From Candidatus Kapaibacterium sp. (GTDB lineage Bacteria > Bacteroidota > Ignavibacteria > Kapaibacteriales > Kapaibacteriaceae): a stretch of 40,994 bases of DNA. Both the position numbers and the translations under genes were made by a program. Positions 18,982 to 28,525 of the stretch are shown in pieces (position 1 is the first letter of the stretch; every line of letters starts with the position of its first letter). The stretch lies in the NCBI GenBank assembly GCA_030833725.1, contig JAURGP010000018.1:1-40994 (forward strand), read 5' to 3'. Under the pieces are notes generated by a model that saw only the letters and a program-made list of their open reading frames with translations, made no database searches and was not told the DNA's origin.

Positions 18982-19566
18982 TTATTGAGAATCACCAGTG
19001 GGTTCCACTGGTCGTTGTGGTTTATCCTTCTTCTTCTCCTTCTTCACGTCGGGCGCAAGTGTCACACTCAGCACACGACCCTCGGTACGCATATCCTGGT
19101 CGACCTTCGATACCTCCACCAGTCCGTCAATGAACTTTTGCAGGAGCTCGCGTCCCAAATCTTGGTGCACGATCTCCCGACCGCGGAAGAAGACGGTCGC
19201 TTTTACCTTATGACCTTGCTCGAGAAACTCTTTCGCATGGCGCGTCTTGAAGTCTAGGTCATGCGTATCGGTACCGGCCCGTAATCGAATCTCCTTCAGC
19301 TCCTTTTGATGCTGTGCCTTCTTCTGCGCCTTTTCTCGTTTCTGCTGTTCATACGAGAACTTGCCGTAATCGATGATTTTGCACACCGGAGGAACAGCTT
19401 GGGGGGCAATCAGGACGAGATCCATCTCGCGATCCCGAGCCGCCTGCAGCGCATCACGTCGACTCAAAACGCCCATTTGGCCGCCCTCTTCATCAACAAC
19501 TCGAAGCTCTGAGGCTGTAATCTCCTCGTTGATCTTGTGTTTTCGTTGTAGCTCGGGACGCGGCAT
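18982..19566 (-). CDS. infC: Translation initiation factor IF-3 (start codon uncertain; may begin upstream at a non-AUG codon)
   Basis: KINEEITASELRVVDEEGGQMGVLSRRDALQAARDREMDLVLIAPQAVPPVCKIIDYGKFSYEQQKR...KEIRLRAGTDTHDLDFKTRHAKEFLEQGHKVKATVFFRGREIVH. Confidence 0.93.
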   Translation of the reverse strand: MPRPELQRKHKINEEITASELRVVDEEGGQMGVLSRRDALQAARDREMDLVLIAPQAVPPVCKIIDYGKFSYEQQKREKAQKKAQHQKELKEIRLRAGTDTHDLDFKTRHAKEFLEQGHKVKATVFFRGREIVHQDLGRELLQKFIDGLVEVSKVDQDMRTEGRVLSVTLAPDVKKEKKKDKPQRPVEPTGDSQ

Positions 19567-19747
19567 GGGACCACGGAAGTAGGGACGACGCAAATGATTA
19601 CCTATGAAGTGGCACAAACGACCAGGCCTCCGGAGCGGAAACCCAGACAAACAACAAACATACGGGAAAATACCCCGCCTACCAAGGCCCCTTGCCAATC
19701 ACCTGGCAATGTAATTTTGCGCCTCTTGTTTCGTCACCAGTCCCCTT

Positions 19748-22225
19748 ATGAGCAATACAACCGACGACGTCCTCCACTCGATCGAGCAGGCAGGAAAACG
19801 CAACCACACAGTACCGGCATCCATGCCAGTTCTGCCATTGCGAGACATTGTCATTTTCCCTCACATGATCTTTCCGGTGTTGATCGGACGTCCGTCATCG
19901 CTGAAGGCCGTTGCCAATGCCTTGGAAGGTGACAAGTACGTGCTACTGGTATCACAGCACCAGTCGCAGGTCGACGAGCCTACCTTCAACGATCTCTACC
20001 AGCATGGAACGGTTGCCAAGATTCTCCAGGTATTGCGTCTTCCGAACAACCTGCTAAAGGTACTAGTGGAGGGAATGCTTCCGGCTCGTATCGGCACGAG
20101 TTTGAAGACTGATCCATACCTGGAGGCTGAAGTTCATCCGATCTCTGTGTCTGCCACCGGAACCGATGGGCAGGAACAACAGCTCAAGGCTTTGATGCGC
20201 CATGCCGACGACCTGTTCACGGACTACGTCAAGCATCATCGTCAGCTCCCGCCAGAGGTATTGGCCGCATACGAGAACCTTGATGACCCCATTCGAAAAC
20301 TGTACTACGCCGCGGCGAATGTCCAGCAAAAGGTGGAGGTGAAGCAGCGCATCCTGTCAGCGGAGACGCTCCACGATCAGTATCTAGAGCTGGTGCAACT
20401 GCTTACAAGTGAGTTGGAGATGCTGAAACTTGAAAGTGAGATCGACTCCAAGGTTCAGGATCAGATTGCAAAGTCGCAACGCAAGTACTTTATTCAGGAA
20501 CAGATCCGCGCCCTGCAACACGAGCTTGGCGAAGAGGACGACGGTGGGCCTGAGTTAGCGGCTCTCCGCGAGAACCTCGAGACAGCCGGTTTGCCGGAGG
20601 CCGTACATACGAAGGTCATGGAGGAGTTTGAGCGGCTCAAGAAAACGCCGTCCATGTCGCCAGAGTTTTCCGTCAATCGTACATGGCTCGAGACAGTAGC
20701 TGCTACACCGTGGTCCCAGCGCAGCCCGGACTCTCTTGATGTGCGCCACGTGCGAACCATCCTCGATCAGGATCACTACGATTTGTCCAAGCCCAAGGAT
20801 CGTATCGTTGAGTACATCAGTGTGCTCAATCTCGTGGGTTCAATGAAAGGGCAGATCCTCTGTTTTGTTGGCCCTCCGGGTGTGGGCAAGACGTCCCTTG
20901 CCACGTCGATCGCACGAGCACTGGGCCGACAGTTCGTGCGAATCTCTCTGGGTGGTGTACGCGATGAAGCCGAGATTCGAGGACATCGTCGCACCTATAT
21001 CGGGGCAATGCCCGGCAAGATCATTCAAGCAATGAAACGAGCTGGAACGGTAAATCCCGTGATCTTGCTCGATGAAGTCGACAAAATGTCGATGGACTTC
21101 CGTGGCGATCCTTCATCGGCCCTCCTCGAAGTTCTCGATCCAGAACAAAACACCTCCTTCAATGACCACTACTTGGAAGTTGACTACGATCTGTCCAACG
21201 TGCTGTTTATTGCCACGGCCAACGTGCTCTACGACATTCCAGCTCCCCTGTTGGATCGTCTGGAAGTGATTCAACTATCGAGCTACCTTGAGAACGACAA
21301 GGTGCAGATTGCTCAGCACCACATCCTGCCGAAATTGCTGGAGCGGCATGGACTGTCGGACTTCAAAATCACTTTTACCGATAAGGCAATCCTCCGCATT
21401 ATTCGTGGCTACACTCGAGAATCTGGCGTACGAAACCTCGAGCGAGAAATGGCATCAGTCCTGAGAAAGGTGGCTGCAAGTGTTGTCGATCGCGTCTCGG
21501 AGCAAGCCGGCAGTATTGGGTCGTCGGCCGAGCTGCGGTCCACGTCGGCCTTCAAGAGCGTGCGTCGCAGAGCCGTAAAAATCACCGACCAGAACATTGA
21601 AACCTATCTCAAGGCTCCCCGTTTTAAAGAGAAGCCGACTGAACTATCGAACAAGGTGGGCGTTGCCACTGGATTGGCATGGACCTCGGTAGGGGGCGAT
21701 ACGCTGCCCGTTGAAGTAACATTCATGACCGGACCGGAGAAACTCACGCTAACGGGTCAACTTGGGGACGTGATGAAGGAGTCTGCAATGGCCGCCCTTT
21801 CCTACTTGCGAAGTCATGCGGCTACCCTAGGCCTAGCAGAAGACTTTGCCAAGGGTAAAGAGATTCACATCCACGTTCCTGAAGGTGCGATACCGAAGGA
21901 TGGCCCGTCGGCCGGGATCACCATGACGCTCGCCCTGTATTCCGCTGCATCGGGAACGTCATTGCGTGGCGACGTAGCTATGACAGGCGAAGTGACACTG
22001 CGAGGAACAATCCTCCCAATCGGTGGCCTCAACGAGAAGTTACTCGCTGCAAAGCGTGCCGGCACAACAACGGTACTCATCCCAGAGGGTAATCGGACGG
22101 ACGTTCAGGAACTGGATGCAGGTGTGACTGATGGACTGACCATCGTGTTTGTCTCCAGCATCGAAGAAGCACTGCCGATTGCCGTGCATCGTAAGACTCC
22201 GCGCAGTCGTGCAACATCCAAGTAG
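19748..22225 (+). CDS. lon: ATP-dependent protease La (Lon)
   Basis: LPLRDIVIFPHMIFPVLIGR; GPPGVGKTSLATSIARALGRQFVRISLGGVRDEAEIRGHRRTYIGAMPGKI; protease motif GAIPKDGPSAGITM. Confidence 0.98.
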   Translation: MSNTTDDVLHSIEQAGKRNHTVPASMPVLPLRDIVIFPHMIFPVLIGRPSSLKAVANALEGDKYVLLVSQHQSQVDEPTFNDLYQHGTVAKILQVLRLPNNLLKVLVEGMLPARIGTSLKTDPYLEAEVHPISVSATGTDGQEQQLKALMRHADDLFTDYVKHHRQLPPEVLAAYENLDDPIRKLYYAAANVQQKVEVKQRILSAETLHDQYLELVQLLTSELEMLKLESEIDSKVQDQIAKSQRKYFIQEQIRALQHELGEEDDGGPELAALRENLETAGLPEAVHTKVMEEFERLKKTPSMSPEFSVNRTWLETVAATPWSQRSPDSLDVRHVRTILDQDHYDLSKPKDRIVEYISVLNLVGSMKGQILCFVGPPGVGKTSLATSIARALGRQFVRISLGGVRDEAEIRGHRRTYIGAMPGKIIQAMKRAGTVNPVILLDEVDKMSMDFRGDPSSALLEVLDPEQNTSFNDHYLEVDYDLSNVLFIATANVLYDIPAPLLDRLEVIQLSSYLENDKVQIAQHHILPKLLERHGLSDFKITFTDKAILRIIRGYTRESGVRNLEREMASVLRKVAASVVDRVSEQAGSIGSSAELRSTSAFKSVRRRAVKITDQNIETYLKAPRFKEKPTELSNKVGVATGLAWTSVGGDTLPVEVTFMTGPEKLTLTGQLGDVMKESAMAALSYLRSHAATLGLAEDFAKGKEIHIHVPEGAIPKDGPSAGITMTLALYSAASGTSLRGDVAMTGEVTLRGTILPIGGLNEKLLAAKRAGTTTVLIPEGNRTDVQELDAGVTDGLTIVFVSSIEEALPIAVHRKTPRSRATSK

Positions 22226-22245
22226 TAGAAGGACCTCCGCTCCTT

Positions 22246-22273
22246 GCACGTTTCCCAGTTTGACGTATCTTTG
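22246..22273 (+). promoter_or_regulatory. Putative Bacteroidota-type sigma-A promoter for rpmG (TTG-N19-TATCTTTG)
   Basis: TATCTTTG at 22266-22273 matches the TAnnTTTG -7 consensus. A TTG lies 19 nt upstream, as expected for the -33 element. Confidence 0.6.
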
Positions 22274-22370
22274 CTGATTCGTGGCAAGTTTATGCACAGC
22301 TGTGCTTGAACATCACCCGTTCGACTTCATCAAGACTCTCCAACAAGACTTTTGCGCAGTAGAGGATACC

Positions 22371-22550
22371 ATGGCTAAAAAAGGCAGTCGCGTGATCATC
22401 ACGCTTGAGTGTACCGAAGCAAAGAAGGAAGGCAAGCCAGCCTCCCGGTACACGACCATGAAAAACAAGATGAATACCACGGAGCGATTGGAACTGAAGA
22501 AGTACAATCCGTTCCTGCGCCGTCACACGGTGCACAAAGAGATTCGTTGA
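22371..22550 (+). CDS. rpmG: 50S ribosomal protein L33
   Basis: [59 protein letters not shown]; starts at the internal ATG at 22371, not the track start at 22281. Confidence 0.96.
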   Translation: MAKKGSRVIITLECTEAKKEGKPASRYTTMKNKMNTTERLELKKYNPFLRRHTVHKEIR

Positions 22551-22568
22551 TTCTCTGCGCCGTTTTCC

Positions 22569-22916
22569 CTACTCGTCGGCAACCGCTGACGGTCTGATAC
22601 GATCGATCTTGCGAGCCACAGCTGTTGCAAGGTCGATACCTGCTGCGTTGCAGAAGTTCATCAGCGAGATGAGGACGTCAGCTGCTTCATCTGCCCGGTG
22701 GTCGTAGTCGATGTCCGACCCTCTCCATCGTTTCTTCTCGATATTGGCCAACTCCCCTGCCTCTCCACACAGCTCAAGAGCAAAGAACTCTGAAGGCCGC
22801 TCGATGAAGGCCCTGCGTTGATATGCATCAAAGTCTGCCTGCACGACGGCGAGGCACTCGCTGACGTGCTGTTGTAGTTGCTGACGCAGCTCCGGGATCG
22901 TCATCGGAATCGTCAT
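22569..22916 (-). CDS. MazG-like nucleotide pyrophosphohydrolase
   Basis: ELCGEAGELANIEKKRWRG...DHRADEAADVLISLMNFCNAAGIDLATAVARKID: EAGE and EAADVL motifs of all-alpha NTP-PPases. Confidence 0.82.
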   Translation of the reverse strand: MTIPMTIPELRQQLQQHVSECLAVVQADFDAYQRRAFIERPSEFFALELCGEAGELANIEKKRWRGSDIDYDHRADEAADVLISLMNFCNAAGIDLATAVARKIDRIRPSAVADE

Positions 22917-23641
22917 CGAACATCTCCGTTGTTAGGATCATCGACACCATTACTCAACGCTGAATCAGCGTCGGGTTCTCGCATTCGGTAACCAACGCCC
23001 CGAATGCTCTGTACGAGCTGAGGTCGGTCTGGATGTTCAATCTTCTGCCTCAACCGTTTGATGTAGACGTCGATGATGTTCGACTCTGGGTCGAAGTTGT
23101 GTTTCCAGACATGTTGCATGATGAGTGAGCGACTCAGGACCCGCTCCTTGTTCCGCATCAGATACTCGAGCAAGGCATACTCTTTTGTCGTCAGCTCGAT
23201 CTCCTGGTCGTCACGGTAGGCAAAATGAGACACCAGATCAAGTGTGAGGGGGCCGCAAGAAAGTTTCGTCGTTTTCTCTGTCGTCGTTCGACGGAGGATC
23301 GACCGCAGTCTGGCTGCCAACTCCTCAAAGTGAAATGGTTTGGCAAGGTAGTCATCAGCTCCCAAGTCCAATCCTTGCACCCGGTCTTCCGTGGTACCAC
23401 GAGCGGTGAGCATCAGTACTGGCGTTGCATGACCAGCAGTGCGCAATCGAGACAGGACCTCGAATCCATCCATCTTTGGTAGCATCACGTCGAGTACGAT
23501 GGCATCATACCCTCCAGCGGTAGCCATGCTGAGTCCTAGCTCACCGTCAGCTGCCGTATCTACCAGATACCGTTCTTCTTCAAGACCGCGCTTGATGAAG
23601 GATGCAACTTTCCGCTCATCTTCGATCACAAGAATTCTCAT
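22913..23641 (-). CDS. OmpR/PhoB-family response regulator
   Basis: MRILVIEDERKVASFIKRGLEEERY...DAIVLDVMLPKMDGFEVLSRLR...GADDYLAKPFHFEELAARL, winged-helix C-terminus (ELTTKEYALLEYLMRNKERVLSRSLIMQHVW...VDVYIKRLRQKIE-like). Confidence 0.95.
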   Translation of the reverse strand: MRILVIEDERKVASFIKRGLEEERYLVDTAADGELGLSMATAGGYDAIVLDVMLPKMDGFEVLSRLRTAGHATPVLMLTARGTTEDRVQGLDLGADDYLAKPFHFEELAARLRSILRRTTTEKTTKLSCGPLTLDLVSHFAYRDDQEIELTTKEYALLEYLMRNKERVLSRSLIMQHVWKHNFDPESNIIDVYIKRLRQKIEHPDRPQLVQSIRGVGYRMREPDADSALSNGVDDPNNGDVR

Positions 23642-23668
23642 AGTCTGAAGAACCTCCGATATTTGCTT

Positions 23669-24841
23669 ATGCCTTGGTCACACATCACCGGACAACATCG
23701 CGCTAGTGCGATGTTACAGCTATCCCTCGTCCAGAGACGGATACCTCAAGCGCTGTTACTCATCGGTGATGATGGGGCTGGTACCGTGGCCCTTGCCCTT
23801 GAACTGGCGCGTACGCTTTTGTGTGAAGCTCCACACATCACGGAGCGAACATACGACAGGTGTGGAGATTGTCACTCATGCCGTCAGTCGGCACAGTTGC
23901 AGCATCCTAATCTCCAGTTCGTGCTCCCGCTTCCAGCGGGCAAGGCCGCGTCGGAAGGCGAACTCACGACGGCATTGGTTGAGGAATGGCGGGATGTGGT
24001 GTCCGAAGTTTCGATCGATCCGTACGTCCCACTTCGTCTTCAACAGGCTTCTGCCATACGCATTGGGCAGATACGCGAGTTAAAACGCATGTTGGCCATG
24101 TCGTCGGCTGCTGGAGGCCGGCGGGTTGTGATCTTGCATCATGCCGATGACATGAATACTGAGGCGGCGAACGCCTTCCTCAAAACACTCGAAGAGCCCC
24201 ATACTGATGTAACACTACTCCTCACCTGCGAACGGCCTGAAGTCCTCCTGCCCACGATACGTTCGCGGTGTCAGGAGTTGATCATTCCTCCTATTGCGGA
24301 TGAAGATCTCACACGCTACCTCATCAAGTCGGAGTCCCTTGCTGAACAAGAGGCACGGCTTGTTACGGCATTTGCTCAAGGTTCGCTGTACCGGGCTCGC
24401 CGCATGGCACAGGAGCAGGTAAGCGATGAGCGCCGGCTGGCCTTGGAGTTGCTGCGTACGGCACTACGAGGAAAAGACTACCGCATAGACCTTGTGACAC
24501 TGGTCGATCACATCTGCGAAGGCAAACAACGTGATCGCGTGGACAACGTGTTGTCGCTGTTGAGTGTGTGGCTTCGCGACGCTCGTTGTGTGGCCGTGTC
24601 CGAGCATCACGCCACGCTGGTGAACTCCGATCAGTACGATGCACTACTCCGGTTCTCTCAAGGTTTTGGCCAGGCTGACTTTGATCAGGCACTGTCTGTA
24701 CTTGAAGAGGCTGCCGCAGACATCCATCGCAACGTCGCGCTTCCCCTTCTCTTGCTTAGCTGTGCTCTGCAGTTGCGAAGAGTGTTTGCTGCCGCACGCC
24801 AAGGATCGCCAACACCATCGTCTCACCCGGTTGCAGTGTGA
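23669..24841 (+). CDS. holB: DNA polymerase III subunit delta' (HolB/DnaX-like clamp-loader subunit)
   Basis: HITGQHRASAMLQLSLVQRRIPQALLLIGDDGAGTVALALELARTLLCE...DRCGDCHSCRQSAQLQHPNLQFVLP...ANAFLKTLEEPHTDVTLLLTCERPEVLLPTIRSRCQ. Confidence 0.88.
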   Translation: MPWSHITGQHRASAMLQLSLVQRRIPQALLLIGDDGAGTVALALELARTLLCEAPHITERTYDRCGDCHSCRQSAQLQHPNLQFVLPLPAGKAASEGELTTALVEEWRDVVSEVSIDPYVPLRLQQASAIRIGQIRELKRMLAMSSAAGGRRVVILHHADDMNTEAANAFLKTLEEPHTDVTLLLTCERPEVLLPTIRSRCQELIIPPIADEDLTRYLIKSESLAEQEARLVTAFAQGSLYRARRMAQEQVSDERRLALELLRTALRGKDYRIDLVTLVDHICEGKQRDRVDNVLSLLSVWLRDARCVAVSEHHATLVNSDQYDALLRFSQGFGQADFDQALSVLEEAAADIHRNVALPLLLLSCALQLRRVFAAARQGSPTPSSHPVAV

Positions 24842-26654
24842 CGGTAAGTGTAGGAGGGGTCCAGTGCACATCCTTATGGACCGCAACCGCCTGCACGCGC
24901 GCGGGCAAGACACATGTCCACGTGACAGGTTGCAGTGTGGCATTCCAGCAGAACAAGACACCCCGTGAACACTTCTCGACCCATCTGATGTACGCCGGAA
25001 CGGCAGCGTTATCTTCAAGTGCATCAATAGTATCGAAGGTGGAGAATCGACTCACTACATCTAAAGCACGGAACGCTCGGAATCGATGTATGAACTCGGC
25101 AGGAGTGGCATGATCCCATCGCAGTGGTGCATCCGAAAACAACGGCAAATCATGTGGTTCCCACTGCAGACGTTCTTCTTCGCTAAACCCCAGACCTGTG
25201 TTGACGGGAGTCGTTTCACCAAGCTCCATCCCGGCATGGAGAACACATACCGTACGTGGTAGACCCTGGAGAAACAGCCACAAACCTTGCCCATGTGCGA
25301 CGCTTCCCCACGCTGAACATGCGCGCGGAGTGTTATGGGTTTCCGGCGTTGCAAACACGTACTGTGCAGGTGCCGCGACGGCATAGTCACGGATCATTTG
25401 CCAGACTGCCTCAACAGAAGGTTCCAGTAGCGGAAGAAATCCCACGACGGCATCGTACATCTTGGCGTCTTCTGACGCATCCGGGACGAAACTCTCAGAA
25501 ATCACCAGAGCGTCCGGACGAATGCGACGAAGCGATCCAATCACTTCGCGGGCGAGATCCTTTGGCAACGCATGTCCCATGTCGATGGTGGTTCCGTCCA
25601 GGTTGAGCATGCGCATCATGGTTGGGATGATGGCGGCGATGGTGTTCCACAGCGATGTGCGCCGGTAGTCCTCCTGATCCAGTTCAGCATCGTACATGCG
25701 GATAGTGTTGTAGGCCATGTAGTTAAAGCGCGGATGATCGTGCAGCTTGAGGTATGTGACATCCGACCATGCCGGTTGTGGATCATCGACCGGCCAATCG
25801 GCAAATGCCGGTGGAATCCGAACGATACGTTCGTACGCTCCGAATCCCTTCCACCCATGACCATCGCGCTCCAGACGCCACGGTGGTGGCGCAAACTGGT
25901 TGGTGTACGTTGGAGGAGGTGATGGTAACTGGCGGAAGATCTTGTGCTCTACCATGTCATGGAGACGAGTGATATCCTCCGCGTGAAACTCGGGAGCACG
26001 GAAGCCACCATCGGCGGCTACGCGTTCCTCATCAATCCAGTAGAACCATTCAGGATGCTGTGCTACGAGATCGGAATCGAGACTCGCCGTGCGTAGCACT
26101 CCCTCTACGAGAACCCTGATACCTACGTGATGGCACATCTCAACACACAACCGAGCCTGGTCTTCTATGGAAAGTGCAATCTTTGGCTCTGCCAACATCG
26201 GATCAAGATGCAACGGATGTTTCACAGCATAGGGAGAACCAAGCGTTCCCTTTCTGCCAATCACACCGATCTCCGTGATGGGAAGGAGGGAGATCGTCGT
26301 CACCCCCTGTTCCAGGAGATATGGTAGCAGGGCGACCAGCTTCATAAACGTTCCGGTTGAACGCCAGCCACCATGACCGCAGGCGGCTCCATGATCATAC
26401 GACGTTACATGACGCACCGAGGCAGAATACACGACGAGCCCTTCCATCGACGCATGATCATACAATCGTGATCCGCCGTTCATGGCCATTGTTCGAATGT
26501 GTGTTAACTGATGAAGTAGGTACTCTGCACCTGATCGAAACACGACCGGATGCGTTGTGCCCACCCATGCACCGGGTACGGTATACGGATGATCGTCACT
26601 AGGAACGAGATCCTCAAGAAGCTGGATGACTGTTCGCTGGAGTGGTGTCGTCAT
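24756..26654 (-). CDS. Alpha-amylase-superfamily (GH13-like) protein with divergent active-site motifs
   Basis: LLPYLLEQGVTTISLLPITEIG...GSPYAVKHPLHLDP; RTASLDSDLVAQHPEWFYWI; LDGTTIDMGHALP (motif II-like); DALVISESF (motif III-like); ATPETHNTPR (motif IV-like). C-terminal beta-domain-like region. Confidence 0.72.
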   Translation of the reverse strand: MTTPLQRTVIQLLEDLVPSDDHPYTVPGAWVGTTHPVVFRSGAEYLLHQLTHIRTMAMNGGSRLYDHASMEGLVVYSASVRHVTSYDHGAACGHGGWRSTGTFMKLVALLPYLLEQGVTTISLLPITEIGVIGRKGTLGSPYAVKHPLHLDPMLAEPKIALSIEDQARLCVEMCHHVGIRVLVEGVLRTASLDSDLVAQHPEWFYWIDEERVAADGGFRAPEFHAEDITRLHDMVEHKIFRQLPSPPPTYTNQFAPPPWRLERDGHGWKGFGAYERIVRIPPAFADWPVDDPQPAWSDVTYLKLHDHPRFNYMAYNTIRMYDAELDQEDYRRTSLWNTIAAIIPTMMRMLNLDGTTIDMGHALPKDLAREVIGSLRRIRPDALVISESFVPDASEDAKMYDAVVGFLPLLEPSVEAVWQMIRDYAVAAPAQYVFATPETHNTPRACSAWGSVAHGQGLWLFLQGLPRTVCVLHAGMELGETTPVNTGLGFSEEERLQWEPHDLPLFSDAPLRWDHATPAEFIHRFRAFRALDVVSRFSTFDTIDALEDNAAVPAYIRWVEKCSRGVLFCWNATLQPVTWTCVLPARVQAVAVHKDVHWTPPTLTVTLQPGETMVLAILGVRQQTLFATAEHS

Positions 26655-28461
26655 GGAAATAGTGATAAACAGATTCAGCGCGGCTCAGACCGACACACTG
26701 TTCGAGGTCACCCAGTGTTGCTTCCCGTACCCGCTCTACAGATCCAAAGTGGATCAACAAGTGTTCGGCTGTCTTCGTACCGATACCAGGAATCTGTGTG
26801 AGTTCCGTCTGTAGCGTGCGCTTGCTCCGTAGCGTTCGATGATACTGAACGGCAAAACGATGTGCCTCATCTCGCGCCTGCTGCAACAAGCGTAAACTGG
26901 ACGATGTCCTCGGTAGGATGATTGGATCGGACTGATCTGGTACAAACACCTCCTCGAGACGTTTTGCTAAAGCGACAACAGCCAAACCGCCATCGCGTCC
27001 CAATTCGCGAAGCACAGACATGGCTGCAGAGAGTTGCCCCTTGCCTCCGTCGATGACCAGCAGATCAGGCGTATCGCTGTCGTCAGTATGGGCAAAACGA
27101 CGCTTAAGGACTTCCTTCATGGCTTCGAAGTCGTTGTTGTACTCAACACTCTGCATCTTGTAACGTCGGTACTCGGATTTCCGCGGCTTTCCATCGATAA
27201 ACACCACCCGGGAGGACACATACTCCGAGCCCTGCATGTGGCTGTTATCGTAGCACTCAATCCGACGTGGCATCTTCTGCAAACGAAGATCACGCTGCAA
27301 GGAGAGCACGGCGCGCGGCAACGATTGGTCCTTTTGGGCAGCACGGAGCAAGTATTCACGCAGTTCAAGATCCGCATTCGTGAGAGCGAGTTGAACCAGC
27401 TTGCGTTTATCACCGATGCGCGGAACACCAAGATCTACCTTGATTCCGCGATGAGCAAAGAACGACTGCATGATGTCTGGATCTGGCAACTCCCACGGCA
27501 GTAAAATCTCCCGTGGTATCTCAGTCCGTTCAAGGTACCATTGTTCCAGCGTCGATTCAAGAAGGTCGGCATCCGAGATGTCCTCACATCGTGGGATCAT
27601 GAACTGACGCTTCCCGACCAACCTCCCTTCACGGACCTCTAGTACCGTAGCACATGCGGTAGGGCCGATGCGTGCAATGGCAAACACATCACGATCGATG
27701 TCATCGGACGATACCACCTTCTGTTTTGCTGAGTATTCTCTGAGTTTCTCTAGGCGTCGACGAATCACCTCAGCATCTTCAAAACGGAGTTGCGTGGCCA
27801 ACGCATGCATGTGCTGCTCAAGTTGCTGCTCCACGACGCGCGTTCTACCAGAGAGAATACTCATTGCGTGTTTGATGTGCACATTGTAGGCCGCCTGGGA
27901 TACATATCCCTCACAAGGTCCCTCACACTTCTTGATGTGATAATCGAGGCATACCTTAAATCGACCGGCAGCAATCGCATCTGTTGTCAATGCAAGGTCG
28001 CACGACCGCAGGGGAAACAACGAGCGAAGCGTCTTCAGTACGTAGTGCACGTAGGTTCCATCCGAGTACGGGCCATAGTACGTACTCCCGTCACGCAACA
28101 GACGCCGTGTCTTGAAGATTCGGGGGAATGGTTCCGCTGTGACGCAGATGTAGGGATAGGTTTTGTCATCGCGAAGCAGAATGTTGTACTTCGGCCGGTG
28201 CTCCTTGATCAAGGTGTTCTCAAGCAGCAGCGCCTCAGGTTCCGTATCCGTCAGGATGACGTCAACGTCGGCAATGTGCTTCTGCAAGGCTCGTGTCTTT
28301 GCGTCTGCGGGTCTACCCTCCTGAAAGTAACTCTTTACGCGTGCTCTCAGGTTTTTCGCCTTTCCCACATACAGGATCACTCCGGCACTGTTTCGATGCA
28401 GGTACACGCCGGGCGACGTCGGCAGCCGTGATACTTTTTGGAGTAACTCTTCCCGATCCAT
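26614..28461 (-). CDS. uvrC: Excinuclease ABC subunit C
   Basis: From the ATG at 28461: MDREELLQKVSRLPTSPGVYLHRNSAGVILYVGKAKNLRARVKSYFQ (GIY-YIG), UVR motif, IECYDNSHMQGSEYVSSRVVF, C-terminal HhH (IPGIGTKTAEHLLIHFGSVERV). Confidence 0.96.
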   Translation of the reverse strand: MDREELLQKVSRLPTSPGVYLHRNSAGVILYVGKAKNLRARVKSYFQEGRPADAKTRALQKHIADVDVILTDTEPEALLLENTLIKEHRPKYNILLRDDKTYPYICVTAEPFPRIFKTRRLLRDGSTYYGPYSDGTYVHYVLKTLRSLFPLRSCDLALTTDAIAAGRFKVCLDYHIKKCEGPCEGYVSQAAYNVHIKHAMSILSGRTRVVEQQLEQHMHALATQLRFEDAEVIRRRLEKLREYSAKQKVVSSDDIDRDVFAIARIGPTACATVLEVREGRLVGKRQFMIPRCEDISDADLLESTLEQWYLERTEIPREILLPWELPDPDIMQSFFAHRGIKVDLGVPRIGDKRKLVQLALTNADLELREYLLRAAQKDQSLPRAVLSLQRDLRLQKMPRRIECYDNSHMQGSEYVSSRVVFIDGKPRKSEYRRYKMQSVEYNNDFEAMKEVLKRRFAHTDDSDTPDLLVIDGGKGQLSAAMSVLRELGRDGGLAVVALAKRLEEVFVPDQSDPIILPRTSSSLRLLQQARDEAHRFAVQYHRTLRSKRTLQTELTQIPGIGTKTAEHLLIHFGSVERVREATLGDLEQCVGLSRAESVYHYFHDDTTPANSHPAS

Positions 28462-28525
28462 GATCCAAAATATGGACTCTGTTGATCGTGCCGACACGTA
28501 TATTGACAGGCACACAGGAGATTGT

